DNA of 64,000 nt, from positions 124,001 through 188,000 of the forward strand of contig NZ_BOQP01000003.1 of the NCBI RefSeq assembly GCF_018332715.1. Reading direction: 5' to 3'. The first letter of the stretch is position 1. Each line of letters opens with the position of its first letter. Positions 39,438-48,546 of this stretch are shown one piece after another. Position numbers and translations under genes: made by a program. The notes below the pieces were generated by a model, which saw nothing but the letters and a program-made list of their open reading frames with translations, made no database searches and was not told where the DNA came from. This DNA is from Winogradskya consettensis (GTDB lineage Bacteria > Actinomycetota > Actinomycetes > Mycobacteriales > Micromonosporaceae).

Positions 39438-42434
39438 TCAGCGCGCCAGCCGCAGTGTCCGTACCTCGAAAGGGGTCAGGGACAGCGGAATAGCCGCGCC
39501 CTGGACGGGGACAGCGGACTCCGCGCGTTCCAGCAGGTTGACCTCGGTCGTGGCAGTGACCGGGAAGTTGACGGTCAGCGTCCCGTTTGCCCGGTTTCCG
39601 AGCGACTCGTAGACCCGCACGATGAGGTCGCCGCTGCGGTCGTCCGCCAGTTTGACGCTGGAGACGAGCAGTCCCTCCCCGGAAAGCGACACCAGCGGCT
39701 CCACCCCTTGAGCCCCGCTTGAGGTACAACGGGCGGGGAGGTTGAGGGAGATGCCTTCCGCCGTCGCCGTGGCGAGGTCCGCGCCGATGACCAGGCCGAA
39801 CGCGGCGGTCTGCGGGCCCTGATCGGTCTGCGGGTCGGGGAAGCGGGGAGCCCTGAGCAGGGAGAGGCGCACGGTGGTGGTGATGCCGTGCTCCGGCGTG
39901 GAGTCCCGGGTCAGGTCGTAGCCGTACGTCGAGTCGGTGATCAGTGCCGCCCCGAAGCCGGAGTCCTCGATCTGGACGAAGCGGTGCATGGAGGCCTCGA
40001 ACTTGGCGGCCTCCCAGCTCGTGTTCGTGTGCGTCACGCGTTTCTGATAGCCGAACTGGGTCTCCGCGGCGACGTGCTCGGCGCGGATGTCGAACGGGAA
40101 CGCCACCTTGAGGAACTTCTCGGTCTCGTTCCAGTCGACGTCCTGGCTCACGTGCAGGGTCCGGCTGCCGGGTGCCAGCGACAGGACCTGGGTGATGCGG
40201 GACTTCGAGAAAGAGCGGTCGACCTTTACGCGTACGCCGAAAGCGCCCTGCTCGATCGTCAGGTTCTCCACTGCTCGCAGATCGGTGACCCGGTTTCGGT
40301 AGAAGCGGTCCACGTCCCAGGCGTCCCACATGTTCGGGAAGTCCTGGTGGAGCTGCAGCAGGTTGCCGGCCTGACCCGGGGCGATCGCGTCGCGCCCGGT
40401 GGCCAGGTCGATCGCCGACGTGATCAGGCCCTCGCCGGAGATCGTCACGGAGACGACGCCGTTGTCCAGCACGTGCCCGCCGGCGCTCGGCACCACCGTG
40501 ACCTCGCCGTCCGCGACGACAGGTGTGCCGGCACTCAGCGCGGGGATTCCGTCGCGCGCGAAGGGAGCCGGGTTGAAGACGACCGTCTCACTGCCATCGC
40601 CGGCGAGTGCCTCGACGGCGGCCTGGGTGATCTCCGAAGCCTGCCTGCAGATCCGCTCGTACGTCGCCACGGCCTCGCGGTGCACCCAGGCGATCGAGGT
40701 GCCCGGCAGGATGTCGTGGAACTGGTGCAGCAGGACGTCCTGCCACAGCTTGTCGAGGTCGGCGTACGGGTATTCGAAGCCTGCCCGGACCGCGGCCGTG
40801 GCTGCCCAGAGCTCGGCCTCGATCAGCAGGTGCTCGCTGCGGCGGTTGCCCTGTTTGGTCTTGTGCTGGCTGGTCAGGGTCGCGCGGTGCAGTTCGAGGT
40901 AGAGCTCGCCGACCCAGACCGGGGGATGCGGGAGCTCGGCGGCCGCCTCGGCGAAGAAGTCGTCCGGGTGTTTCCAGCTGACCTGGGCGCTGCCTTCCAG
41001 GTTCGCGAGGCGGCGGGCGCGGCCGGCCATCTCGCGCGTGGTGCCGCCACCGCCGTCGCCCCAGCCGACCGGGGCGATGGAGCTGGTCGCCGTACGGTTC
41101 TCCCGGAACTGCTTGGTCGCCCGGGCCAGCTCGGCACCGGAGAGCTGGGAGTTGTAGGTGTCCATCGGCGGGAAGTGGGTGAAGACCCGGGAGCCGTCGA
41201 TGCCCTCCCAGAGGAACGTGTGGTGCGGGAACTTGTTGACCTGGTTCCACGAGATCTTCTGCGTGAAGAACCACTTGAAGCCGGCGCGGCGGATCAGCTG
41301 GGGCAGCGCGGGGGAGTAGCCGAAGCTGTCGGGCAGCCACACGCCCTGGCACTCGACGCCGAACTCCTCGCGGAAGAAGCGCTGCCCGTAGGAGAACTGC
41401 CGGACCAGCGACTCGCCCGTGGGCATCACCGTGTCACTCTCGACCCACATGCCGCCGAGCGGGATGAAGCGGCCTTCCTGCACGGCCTTCACGACGCGCT
41501 GGTAGACCTCGGGGCGGTGTTCCTTGAGCCACGCGTACTGCTGGGCGCTCGACATGCCGAACCGGAAGTCGGGGTCGTCGTCGATCAGCTCGGTCATGCT
41601 CGACGCCGTCCGCGCGACCTTGCGGATCGTCTCCCGCAGCGGCCAGAGCCACGCCGAGTCGATGTGCGCGTGGCCGACCGCGGCGATCTGATGCGCGCTG
41701 GCCTCGGCGGGGGAGTCGAGCACGCCACGCAGTTCGGCGCGGCAGGCGGCGGCCGTGCCGGGGATGTCCTGCAGGTCGAGCATGTCGAGCGCGTTGTCCA
41801 GGGCCTGCAGGACGCGCATCCGGCGCGGGCCCGACTCGGGGAGCTGCGCCTGGAGCTCGATCAGGACGTCGATGTCGAGGGCCAGCTCGTACACGTCGTC
41901 GTTGATCGGCGCGAGATCCATCCGCCGGGTCGTGTAGAGCGGGCGTGGCGACGAGGTCTCGATGTCGCCCTCCTGCGTGGGCAGGAACGGGTGGTAGTCG
42001 AGCAGCACCGGGTTGGCCGCCGCCTCCAGATAGAGGTCGACGATCTCGCCGGTGACCGGGACCCACTGGTTGCGCGGGTTGATCGACTTCACCGGGGTGC
42101 CGTCCGGGCGGTAGACCAGCGCCTCGCACTGGAAGCCCGGCATGTTGACGTCGAAGCCCAGGTCGATCAGGGCCTCCACACGACGCCCGGCCCACTGCGG
42201 CGGGATCGCCGCGCGCAGGTGGAACCAGGTCGTGCTCCAGGCCGGGCCCCACGGGGTACCGACCTCGTACGGCTCGTAGTCCAGCGCGAGGCCCTCGGCC
42301 GCGGGGATCGGCTCGCCGGGCAGGGCGTGCACGGTGACCTCGAGAGGCACCCGTTCGGGGTGCACGGCGGGCAGGATGCGTTCGGCCAGGACGCGGGTCG
42401 CACGTCCTACGGTCAACGGGATGTCGTCGTGCAC
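39438..42434 (-). CDS. Alpha-mannosidase, glycoside hydrolase family 38
   Basis: A 998-residue enzyme with the GH38 layout: N-terminal domain (to ~240), catalytic barrel beginning 'VGHAHIDSAWLWPLRETIRK' (zinc-binding His and Asp), 'MWVESDTVMPTGESLVRQ', 'WLPDSFGYSPALPQLIRRAG' (catalytic Asp in the D-x-F-G-Y strand), and a large beta-rich C-terminal domain with 'DVDWNETEKFLKVAFP'. It releases alpha-linked mannose in a zinc-dependent retaining reaction. No signal peptide, so it acts on imported oligosaccharides. GTG 42434 is chosen because AAAGG lies 6-7 bases upstream and the protein then begins as in relatives. Last gene of the sugar importer operon. Confidence 0.93.
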   Translation of the reverse strand: MHDDIPLTVGRATRVLAERILPAVHPERVPLEVTVHALPGEPIPAAEGLALDYEPYEVGTPWGPAWSTTWFHLRAAIPPQWAGRRVEALIDLGFDVNMPGFQCEALVYRPDGTPVKSINPRNQWVPVTGEIVDLYLEAAANPVLLDYHPFLPTQEGDIETSSPRPLYTTRRMDLAPINDDVYELALDIDVLIELQAQLPESGPRRMRVLQALDNALDMLDLQDIPGTAAACRAELRGVLDSPAEASAHQIAAVGHAHIDSAWLWPLRETIRKVARTASSMTELIDDDPDFRFGMSSAQQYAWLKEHRPEVYQRVVKAVQEGRFIPLGGMWVESDTVMPTGESLVRQFSYGQRFFREEFGVECQGVWLPDSFGYSPALPQLIRRAGFKWFFTQKISWNQVNKFPHHTFLWEGIDGSRVFTHFPPMDTYNSQLSGAELARATKQFRENRTATSSIAPVGWGDGGGGTTREMAGRARRLANLEGSAQVSWKHPDDFFAEAAAELPHPPVWVGELYLELHRATLTSQHKTKQGNRRSEHLLIEAELWAATAAVRAGFEYPYADLDKLWQDVLLHQFHDILPGTSIAWVHREAVATYERICRQASEITQAAVEALAGDGSETVVFNPAPFARDGIPALSAGTPVVADGEVTVVPSAGGHVLDNGVVSVTISGEGLITSAIDLATGRDAIAPGQAGNLLQLHQDFPNMWDAWDVDRFYRNRVTDLRAVENLTIEQGAFGVRVKVDRSFSKSRITQVLSLAPGSRTLHVSQDVDWNETEKFLKVAFPFDIRAEHVAAETQFGYQKRVTHTNTSWEAAKFEASMHRFVQIEDSGFGAALITDSTYGYDLTRDSTPEHGITTTVRLSLLRAPRFPDPQTDQGPQTAAFGLVIGADLATATAEGISLNLPARCTSSGAQGVEPLVSLSGEGLLVSSVKLADDRSGDLIVRVYESLGNRANGTLTVNFPVTATTEVNLLERAESAVPVQGAAIPLSLTPFEVRTLRLAR

Positions 42435-42445
42435 GGGGGGCCTTT

Positions 42446-43621
42446 CTAGTTGACTGCTCGGGAGGCGAGCGAGATCTTGGGTCCGGGGCCGTCCGCGGGG
42501 GTCGCGGCCAGCCACGCGCGGCTGAAATCACCGCTGGGGGACGTCGTCACGCGGTAGCCCGGCACGGTGTCGTCCAGCACGAGCGTCTCGGTAACGGGCT
42601 CGGGGGCCGCTTTGGCCAGCTCCGCGATCATGGCCTTGAAGCGCTCACCGGTCGGCTTGATCGTGCCGTCGGCGGTGAACAGGCCGAGGTCGTACTCCAG
42701 GGCGGGGAAGTCGAGCAGGCTGCGGGACACGTCGTGCGAGCACCACCACGTGATGCCGTAGAGGCCCTCGATCTTCGCGACGTGCCGCAGGGTCCGTTCG
42801 AGGAAGTCGGGGGTGTCCTGCACGTCCATCACATTGGTGGGGGCGCCCACCTCCTGCAACCACACCGGGCGGGCGGGGTCGGTGTGCCAGGCCGCGGCGA
42901 GCCGGGTCAGGTATTCGGCGTGCCGGACCGAGCCTGCGCCGAGGCCGCCGTACGCCTGGGCCGTCCCGTTGAAGACCCACGAGTGCACGATCGTGGCGTC
43001 GCCGTGGTCGACGGCGTGCCGCGGGCCGAACGGCTGGGTGTCGTCGTACCAGGCGGCGTCGTACATGGCATGGGTGACCAGCGCGTTGCTGTTCCCCAGG
43101 CCTTCCCGTGCCGCCCCGATCAACCTGCTCAGCCACGCGTCGCCCTCGGCCGGCGTGATCGGGTGCGGTGTCGGGTGCGGGGCGGCCGCGAACTGGTTGA
43201 CCTCGTTGCCCAGCGTGAAGCCGAGCAGGTTGGGCCGGTCGGCGACGGCCTCCGCCAGCGCTTTCACGTAGTCGGCGGTCGAGTCCACGACCTCCGGGTC
43301 GGTGAACATGTTGCGGCGGTGCCAGCTCTCCAGCCACGACGGGACGAAGTCGAAGCTGGAGAGGTGGCCCTGCAACGCGTCGACGTTGACGTCGAGCCCG
43401 AACTCGGCGGCGATGTCGACGACCGTCACCACGTCACGCAGCCCCCGTGGCCGGATCAGTCCCCGGTTGGGCTGGATCAGCGGCCACAGCGGGAGCACGC
43501 GGACGTGGTCCACGCCCAGGGACGCGATCGCGGCGAAGTCCCTCCGCACGTCATCGGGCTCGAAGTCGAGCCAGCTGTGGAACCAGCCGGTGGACGGGGT
43601 GTAGTTGACGCCGAATCTCAT
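42446..43621 (-). CDS. GH5-like (clan GH-A) cytoplasmic glycosidase
   Basis: A 391-residue TIM-barrel hydrolase. 'RFGVNYTPSTGWFHSW' opens the barrel; 'LLGFTLGNEVNQF' carries the acid/base Glu (N-E pair) at about residue 150 and 'PVWLQEVGAPT' the nucleophile Glu near 270; 'GITWWCSHDVSRS' supplies an aromatic subsite wall. These motifs fit retaining clan GH-A enzymes such as beta-mannosidases/mannanases. There is no signal peptide. It follows the importer permease by 32 bases and precedes GH38 by 11 bases, so the two hydrolases together probably process an imported mannose-containing oligosaccharide. Precise specificity is inference. ATG 43621 has GAAAG upstream. Confidence 0.82.
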   Translation of the reverse strand: MRFGVNYTPSTGWFHSWLDFEPDDVRRDFAAIASLGVDHVRVLPLWPLIQPNRGLIRPRGLRDVVTVVDIAAEFGLDVNVDALQGHLSSFDFVPSWLESWHRRNMFTDPEVVDSTADYVKALAEAVADRPNLLGFTLGNEVNQFAAAPHPTPHPITPAEGDAWLSRLIGAAREGLGNSNALVTHAMYDAAWYDDTQPFGPRHAVDHGDATIVHSWVFNGTAQAYGGLGAGSVRHAEYLTRLAAAWHTDPARPVWLQEVGAPTNVMDVQDTPDFLERTLRHVAKIEGLYGITWWCSHDVSRSLLDFPALEYDLGLFTADGTIKPTGERFKAMIAELAKAAPEPVTETLVLDDTVPGYRVTTSPSGDFSRAWLAATPADGPGPKISLASRAVN

Positions 43622-43653
43622 AGTCTGCTTTCTACTGATTAAGGCGGGCATTC

Positions 43654-44469
43654 TCAGCCTTTTACGCCGCCCTCTTCGACACCCTTGAAGAAGTAACGCT
43701 GCAGCAGCGCGAAGAAAAGCGCGATCGGCAGGAAGGCGATCATCGTGCCCGCCGCGACGAGCCGCTGATCCTTGGCGAACGTGCCGGAGAGGTACTGCAG
43801 CCCGACGGTCAGCGTGAACTTGTCCGGCGAGGTCAGCACGATCAGCGGCCAGAGGAAGTCGTCCCACGCGGCGATGAACGAGAAGATCGCGACGACCGCG
43901 ATGGTCCCCCGGACCGCCGGCAGCGAGACCCGGGTCAGTCGTTGCCACACGTTCGCGCCGTCCACGATCGCGGCCTGGTCGATGTCCTCCGGCAGCGCCC
44001 GGAACGCGTTGTAGAGCAGCAGCACGTTCAGAGCCGCGATCATCATCGGGAGCGCCACGCCGATCAGGCTGTCGGCCAGCCCCAGGTCGCGTACGGTGAC
44101 GAACTGCGAAATGATCGTGACCTCGCCCGGCAGCACCAGGGTCGCCAGGAACAGCCCGAGCACGATGCCCCGCCCGCGGAACCTCAGCCGCGCGATCGCG
44201 AAACCGGCCAGCGTCGAGAACACGATGTTGCCGCCGACCACCAGCACCGCCACGATCAGCGAGTTGCCGATGTAACGGAACACCGGGATCGCGTCGGCCA
44301 CCCGGCTGTAGTTGTCCAGCGTCGGGTGCTGGGGGAGCAGGTTCGGGGTCGAGGTGTAGATGTCCTCCGAGCCGCTCTTCAACGACGTGGACAGCTCCCA
44401 CAGGAACGGTCCTACGGTGATGAGCAGGACGAATACCAGCAGGGCGTACCGCAGAATCTTGATTTTCAT
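43654..44469 (-). CDS. Sugar ABC transporter permease, MalG type
   Basis: A 271-residue inner-membrane subunit with six hydrophobic segments. The EAA loop is 'YNAFRALPEDIDQAAIVDGANVWQRLTRVSLP' (EAA---G------LP form), which contacts the ATPase. Start ATG 44469 overlaps the stop of the MalF-type permease by 4 bases (ATGA). The long upstream in-frame extension is unconserved. Part of the binding-protein-dependent importer with genes at 44466 and 45350. No ATP-binding gene is present in the operon; in actinomycetes a shared MsiK-type ATPase encoded elsewhere usually serves such importers. Confidence 0.94.
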   Translation of the reverse strand: MKIKILRYALLVFVLLITVGPFLWELSTSLKSGSEDIYTSTPNLLPQHPTLDNYSRVADAIPVFRYIGNSLIVAVLVVGGNIVFSTLAGFAIARLRFRGRGIVLGLFLATLVLPGEVTIISQFVTVRDLGLADSLIGVALPMMIAALNVLLLYNAFRALPEDIDQAAIVDGANVWQRLTRVSLPAVRGTIAVVAIFSFIAAWDDFLWPLIVLTSPDKFTLTVGLQYLSGTFAKDQRLVAAGTMIAFLPIALFFALLQRYFFKGVEEGGVKG

Positions 44470-45344
44470 CGGTCCGCCCTGCTGTTGATCCGGGCCAGCA
44501 CGACCATCGGGATCAGCGTGACCACGAACAGCAGGACGCTGAGCGCGGACGCGTAGCCGAGGTCGCCGTAGAAGCCGCGGGCGTACTGCTGGATCAGCAT
44601 GACCAGCGACGAGTCCTGCCCGCCCGGACCGCCCTTGCCGCCGGTCAGGATGTAGAGCTCGGAGAAGACCCGCAGCGCGGCGACGCAGACCAGGATCGAC
44701 ACCAGGAAGATCGTGCTGCGTACGGCCGGAACGGTGACGCTCCAGAACCGCCGGATCGGGCCGGCGCCGTCCATCATCGCCGCCTCGTGCAGGTCCTGAC
44801 GCACGTTCCCGAGCGCGGCCAGGTAGACGATCATGTAGTAGCCGAGCCCCTTCCAGACCGTGAGGCTGACCGCGCTGATGATGACCAGCCAGCGGTCGGT
44901 CAGGAACGGCAGCGGCTCCTGGATCACGTGCAGCTTCTGGGACACGTTGTTGATGAAGCCGCGATCGTCGAGCAGCCAGGTCCAGATGAGACCGACCACG
45001 ACGGCCGAGGCGATGACGGGCGTGTAGAACGCGGTCCGGAAGAACGCGATCCCGCGCAGTGGCTTCTCCACCAGGATCGCGATGAGCAACGGCAGCGCGG
45101 TGAGCAGCGGCAGGCAGATCGCCATGTAGACGATGCTGTTGAGCAACGCGTCCCAGACCTGGCTGTCGTTGAACAGGTCGGTGTAGTTGCGCAACCCGAC
45201 GAAGTCGGCGCCACCACCGAGCGGCTTGGCGTCGGTGAACGACAGCCGCAGCGTGTTGATCGAGGGCCAGAGGCTGAACCCGCCCAGCCAGAGCAGGGCG
45301 GGCAGCACCAGCACCCACGGGGTGAACCAGCGGTGTGCTTTCAC
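44466..45344 (-). CDS. Sugar ABC transporter permease, MalF type
   Basis: A 292-residue membrane subunit with six hydrophobic segments, 'PWVLVLPALLWLGGFSLWPSINTLRLSF' at the start and EAA loop 'LAALGNVRQDLHEAAMMDGAGPIRRFWSVTVP'. It forms the heterodimeric channel with the downstream MalG-type subunit. The gene begins 5 bases after the substrate-binding lipoprotein ends and overlaps the next gene by 4 bases, so all are one transcript. Substrate is probably a manno-oligosaccharide, judged from the two downstream glycosidases. Confidence 0.94.
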   Translation of the reverse strand: MKAHRWFTPWVLVLPALLWLGGFSLWPSINTLRLSFTDAKPLGGGADFVGLRNYTDLFNDSQVWDALLNSIVYMAICLPLLTALPLLIAILVEKPLRGIAFFRTAFYTPVIASAVVVGLIWTWLLDDRGFINNVSQKLHVIQEPLPFLTDRWLVIISAVSLTVWKGLGYYMIVYLAALGNVRQDLHEAAMMDGAGPIRRFWSVTVPAVRSTIFLVSILVCVAALRVFSELYILTGGKGGPGGQDSSLVMLIQQYARGFYGDLGYASALSVLLFVVTLIPMVVLARINSRADR

Positions 45345-45349
45345 GGTTT

Positions 45350-46609
45350 CTACTGACGCGCCAGCATCTGGTTCAGCTTGGTGACGGCGTCGTCCAGCGC
45401 CTGCTTGCTCGTGGTGTCACCCTTGACCGCCAGCGCGATCTGCTGGTCGAGGTACGTCTGCATGGCGGAGTTGACCTCGTACGGCTGCAGGTTCTTCGCC
45501 GTCTTGAGCTCCTCGAACGCGAGCACCCGCGCCTTGCCGATCTCGGTGCCGTCATCCTTCGAGAAGTACGCGTCCGAGGCCGACGCCGTGGTCGACGGGA
45601 AGACGTTGACGATGTGGCCGAACTTGTTCTGGTTGTCGGCGTTGGTCACCCACTCGGCGAGCGCCCGTGCCGTGGCGAGGTTCTTGCTCTTCTTGGAGAC
45701 GCTGAGGCCCTGCACGAACAGCGGCGGGGTGTCGAGCGCGTTGCTGACGGTGATCTTGCCCTTGAGTGACGGGTTGTCCGTCTGGAAGTCGTTGAGGCTG
45801 GTCGCGCCGCCGGTCGACCAGGCAACCTTGGCCTCGGTGAACAGCTTCGAGTTGCCGAGGTAGTCGCTGTTCAGCACGGTCGGCGGCATGTATCCGGCCT
45901 TGAACGCGTCCCGGTACTGGTCGACCAGCGCGGCGGCCTGATCGGTGTTGAAGACGAACTTCTTGCCGTCCTCGCTCAGGATCGGGATGCCGGCCAGCGT
46001 GAAGTCCACGATGGTGGGCTTGCGGCTCATCAGGAACTCGTCGGGGCAGGCGTCGTGCATGACCTTGGCCTGGGCGAACAGCTCCTGCGTGGTGGCCGGC
46101 GGCTTGGTCGCGTCCAGCCCGCACTTGGCGAACTTGTCCTTGTTCCAGTAGTCGAGGTCGGTGTTGAGGTACCACGGGTAGCCGTACACACCGTCGGTGC
46201 CCTTGAACTTGTACGCGTCGATCGAGCCCGGCACGTAGGTGGCGCTGAGGTCGGCGCCGCCCTTGCTGACGTCGACGAGCAGGTCCTGCTGGGCGAGCGG
46301 CAGGGCGAAGTCGGGCGGGAGATTCACGACGTCGGGCAGCGAGTTGGAGGCGGCCTGGGAGAGCACCTTGTCGGAGTATCCGTCGCCGGGCTGGTCGAGC
46401 AGCTGCACGTCGGTGCCGGGGTACTTCGCCTTGAACCCGGCGATGACCTCGTTCAGATAGTCGGTGAACTTCGGGGTCAGGGCCCAGGTCTGCAGGGTCA
46501 CCTTGCCCTCGATCTTCCCGTTGTCCTCGCTGCTGTCACTGCTGCCGCAGGCGGCGAGACCTAGGGTGAGCGTCGCTAATACGGCGACGGACGCGTGTCT
46601 GATTCGCAT
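45350..46609 (-). CDS. Extracellular sugar-binding lipoprotein
   Basis: A 419-residue family 1 solute-binding protein. ATG 46609 with AGGAG 7 bases upstream gives a lipoprotein signal peptide with lipobox 'LGLAAC' (Cys about 21), followed by a Ser/Asp/Glu spacer and the two-lobed domain ('VTLQTWALTPKFTDYLNEVIAGFKAKYPG', 'YGYPWYLNTDLDYWNKDKF'). It captures the sugar for the two permeases downstream. First gene of the importer operon; the region in front carries two LacI-type operators shared with the divergent regulator. Confidence 0.94.
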   Translation of the reverse strand: MRIRHASVAVLATLTLGLAACGSSDSSEDNGKIEGKVTLQTWALTPKFTDYLNEVIAGFKAKYPGTDVQLLDQPGDGYSDKVLSQAASNSLPDVVNLPPDFALPLAQQDLLVDVSKGGADLSATYVPGSIDAYKFKGTDGVYGYPWYLNTDLDYWNKDKFAKCGLDATKPPATTQELFAQAKVMHDACPDEFLMSRKPTIVDFTLAGIPILSEDGKKFVFNTDQAAALVDQYRDAFKAGYMPPTVLNSDYLGNSKLFTEAKVAWSTGGATSLNDFQTDNPSLKGKITVSNALDTPPLFVQGLSVSKKSKNLATARALAEWVTNADNQNKFGHIVNVFPSTTASASDAYFSKDDGTEIGKARVLAFEELKTAKNLQPYEVNSAMQTYLDQQIALAVKGDTTSKQALDDAVTKLNQMLARQ

Positions 46610-46701
46610 GGTTACAGCTCCTGGTTGCCTTGAGTCGGCGTCCAGCGGCGGCCCCGGGAGCGGGCGCTGTCCAAACGTCGGTGTTGGGCCATCGTGAGCA
46701 A

Positions 46702-46715
46702 CTAAAGCGATATAG
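46702..46715. promoter_or_regulatory. LacI-type operator 1
   Basis: CTAAAGCGATATAG, a pseudo-palindrome with central CG (CTAWASCGSTWTAG form), between the divergent binding-protein and LacI genes. The same motif recurs 57 bases away. Confidence 0.68.
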
Positions 46716-46758
46716 TCAATGGATAGACATGAGTTGTGTACGGCGTTAAGGTCGGCTT

Positions 46759-46772
46759 CTAAACCGCTATAG
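46759..46772. promoter_or_regulatory. LacI-type operator 2
   Basis: CTAAACCGCTATAG, 12 of 14 bases as in operator 1, ending 15 bases before the LacI start at 46788. Two sites 57 bp apart (between five and six helical turns) allow looping and autoregulation. Confidence 0.68.
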
Positions 46773-46787
46773 CTCTTGGGAAGTGCC

Positions 46788-47813
46788 GTGGGAAACCGTC
46801 CGACAATCGCGGACATCGCCAAGCGGGTCGGCGTGTCCCCCGGCGCGGTGTCGTTCGCGCTCAACGGCCGCCCCGGCGTCAGCGAGCAGACCCGCGCCCG
46901 CATCGTCGAAGTCGCCCGCGAGATGAACTGGCGGCCCCACCGTGCCGCTCGCGCCCTCGGTGGTTCCCAGGCCGGCGCGGTCGGCCTCGTGCTCGCGCGC
47001 GACCCCCACACGCTGGGCTCGGAGCAGTTCTACACGCAGGTCCTCTACGGCATGCAGGAGACGCTGTCCGCGCGCTCGTTCGCCGTGCAGATGCAGCTCG
47101 TCCGCGACACCACCGCCGAGATCGCCCTCTACCGCGACTGGTCCTCCGAGCACCGCGTCGACGGTCTGGTCCTGGTCGACCTCCAGGTCGACGACCCACG
47201 CCTGACCGTGATCGACGAGCTGAACATCCCCGCCGTCACCCTCGGCCCCCGCCTCGACGGCGCTCTCCCGAGCGTCTGGGCCGACGACAGCGAAGCCATG
47301 ATCACGATCGTCGACTATCTCGCCGCCCTCGGCCACCGCCACATCGCCCACGTCGCCGGCCCGCCCGTCTATCGGCACACCGCCCAGCGCATGGCGGCCC
47401 TGCGCGACCACGCGATCTCCCGCGGCCTCGACGTCGGCGTCTCGGTCCCGACCGACTTCAGCGACGCCCAGGGCGCGGCAGCCACCCGCACCCTGCTGTC
47501 GCGCCGCGACCCTCCCAGCGCGATCATCTACGACAGCGACCTGATGGCCGCGGCAGGCCTGGGCGTCGCTCTGGAGCTGGGCGTTCGAGTCCCGCACGAG
47601 CTCTCCATCGTCTCGTTCGACGACTCCGTGCTGACCAGGATCGTCCACCCGCAACTCACCTGCCTGTCCCGCGACACGTACGCCCTCGGCGCGCAGGTCG
47701 CGGAGGTCCTGCTGAAAGCCATAGCCGACCCGTCAGCACGCCAGAGCGTCCAGAGCGAAACCCCGAAACTGGTCGTACGAGGCAGCACGGCAAGAGCCGC
47801 CACCCAGCGCTGA
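46788..47813 (+). CDS. LacI-family transcriptional regulator
   Basis: A 341-residue repressor. The N-terminal helix-turn-helix and hinge 'RPTIADIAKRVGVSPGAVSFALNGRPGVSEQTRARI' (about 3-55) are classical; the remaining ~280 residues form the periplasmic-binding-like ligand domain, with 'DGLVLVDLQ', 'GHRHIAHVAG' and a final 'LSIVSFDDSVLTRIVHPQLT'. I chose GTG 46788 with GGGAAG just upstream; TTG 46776 is an alternative. It is divergent from the sugar importer operon, with two 14-bp operators between, so it most likely represses the importer and glycosidases until a mannoside binds. Confidence 0.93.
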   Translation: MGNRPTIADIAKRVGVSPGAVSFALNGRPGVSEQTRARIVEVAREMNWRPHRAARALGGSQAGAVGLVLARDPHTLGSEQFYTQVLYGMQETLSARSFAVQMQLVRDTTAEIALYRDWSSEHRVDGLVLVDLQVDDPRLTVIDELNIPAVTLGPRLDGALPSVWADDSEAMITIVDYLAALGHRHIAHVAGPPVYRHTAQRMAALRDHAISRGLDVGVSVPTDFSDAQGAAATRTLLSRRDPPSAIIYDSDLMAAAGLGVALELGVRVPHELSIVSFDDSVLTRIVHPQLTCLSRDTYALGAQVAEVLLKAIADPSARQSVQSETPKLVVRGSTARAATQR

Positions 47814-47858
47814 CTCGCCACCCATCACCACGCCCCGGTGCCGTACGTTCTAAGTGCC

Positions 47859-48428
47859 ATGGGTGACATTGATCTGGACCGCCCCGCCGAGCTCCGCCCG
47901 CCCCCCGCGACCCACCGCCCCCGCACCCTGCTCGCCGCGGCCACCGTCCTCACCCTCGGCGCCCTGCTTGGCGCGGCCGCCACCCATAACTGGGACGACT
48001 GGCAACACGAACGAACCCGCAACAGCGAGATCTCCATCCTCGTCCTCGCCGACACGGGCCCCCAAACCTACGAAGCCGGCGTCGGCGCCATCGTCGTCAA
48101 CAACCGGGTCACCGACGCCGCCCTCACCCGCCGCGTCACCCTCGTCAACGCCGGCCCCCTCCCCGTCGACATCCACAACCTCCGCGTCGACCGCCCCGGC
48201 CTCACCATCCGAGGCACCGAAAAACCACGCCGCCTCAACCACGGCCAAACCCTCCAGGCCGACGCCGACATCCGCATCGTCTGCGCAGCCGGCCTCCCCC
48301 TGAGAAAACTCACGGTCCACCTGGCCGTCCGCACCGACGACAACCAGGAACACACCACCACCGCCACCCTCGACGCCACCCAATGGAACGACCAGGCCCG
48401 CCTGGCCTGCAACGGCAACCTGCTCTGA
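47859..48428 (+). CDS. Hypothetical membrane-anchored protein
   Basis: A 189-residue protein: short acidic N-terminus, one hydrophobic segment (about 24-42), then an extracytoplasmic domain of beta strands ('GAIVVNNRVTDAALTRRVTLVNAGPLPVDIHNLRV') that looks like an Ig-type sandwich. A 'CAA' and a later single Cys could pair. No family recognised. ATG 47859 has no ribosome binding site and TACGTT lies about 10 bases upstream, so translation may be leaderless; the frame is open to 47838. Confidence 0.65.
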   Translation: MGDIDLDRPAELRPPPATHRPRTLLAAATVLTLGALLGAAATHNWDDWQHERTRNSEISILVLADTGPQTYEAGVGAIVVNNRVTDAALTRRVTLVNAGPLPVDIHNLRVDRPGLTIRGTEKPRRLNHGQTLQADADIRIVCAAGLPLRKLTVHLAVRTDDNQEHTTTATLDATQWNDQARLACNGNLL

Positions 48429-48518
48429 CCGAGGCGGAACTCAGCCGAAGCGAGAGGACGGGTCGGATTCCTGGCGGTACGTCATTCACGCCTCTTTCGC
48501 CTATGAGCGTGACGGCAG

Positions 48519-48542
48519 ATCCGTACCGAAAACGGTACGGAT
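48519..48542. terminator. Hairpin terminator between convergent genes
   Basis: ATCCGTACCG-AAAA-CGGTACGGAT followed by TTGTTC, between the ends of the genes at 48428 (plus) and 48547 (minus). Ten-base perfect stem; suits both strands. Confidence 0.82.
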
Positions 48543-48546
48543 TTGT

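Noticed and set aside
39888..42449. Long plus-strand frame opposite the GH38 gene
   Set aside because: No recognisable domain, Asp/Val/Gly/Arg bias of a shadow frame; GH38 motifs on the other strand are clear.
48519..48542. ATCCGTACCG palindrome as an operator
   Set aside because: It lies between two stop codons with a tetraloop and T-rich tail, so a terminator is the simpler explanation.
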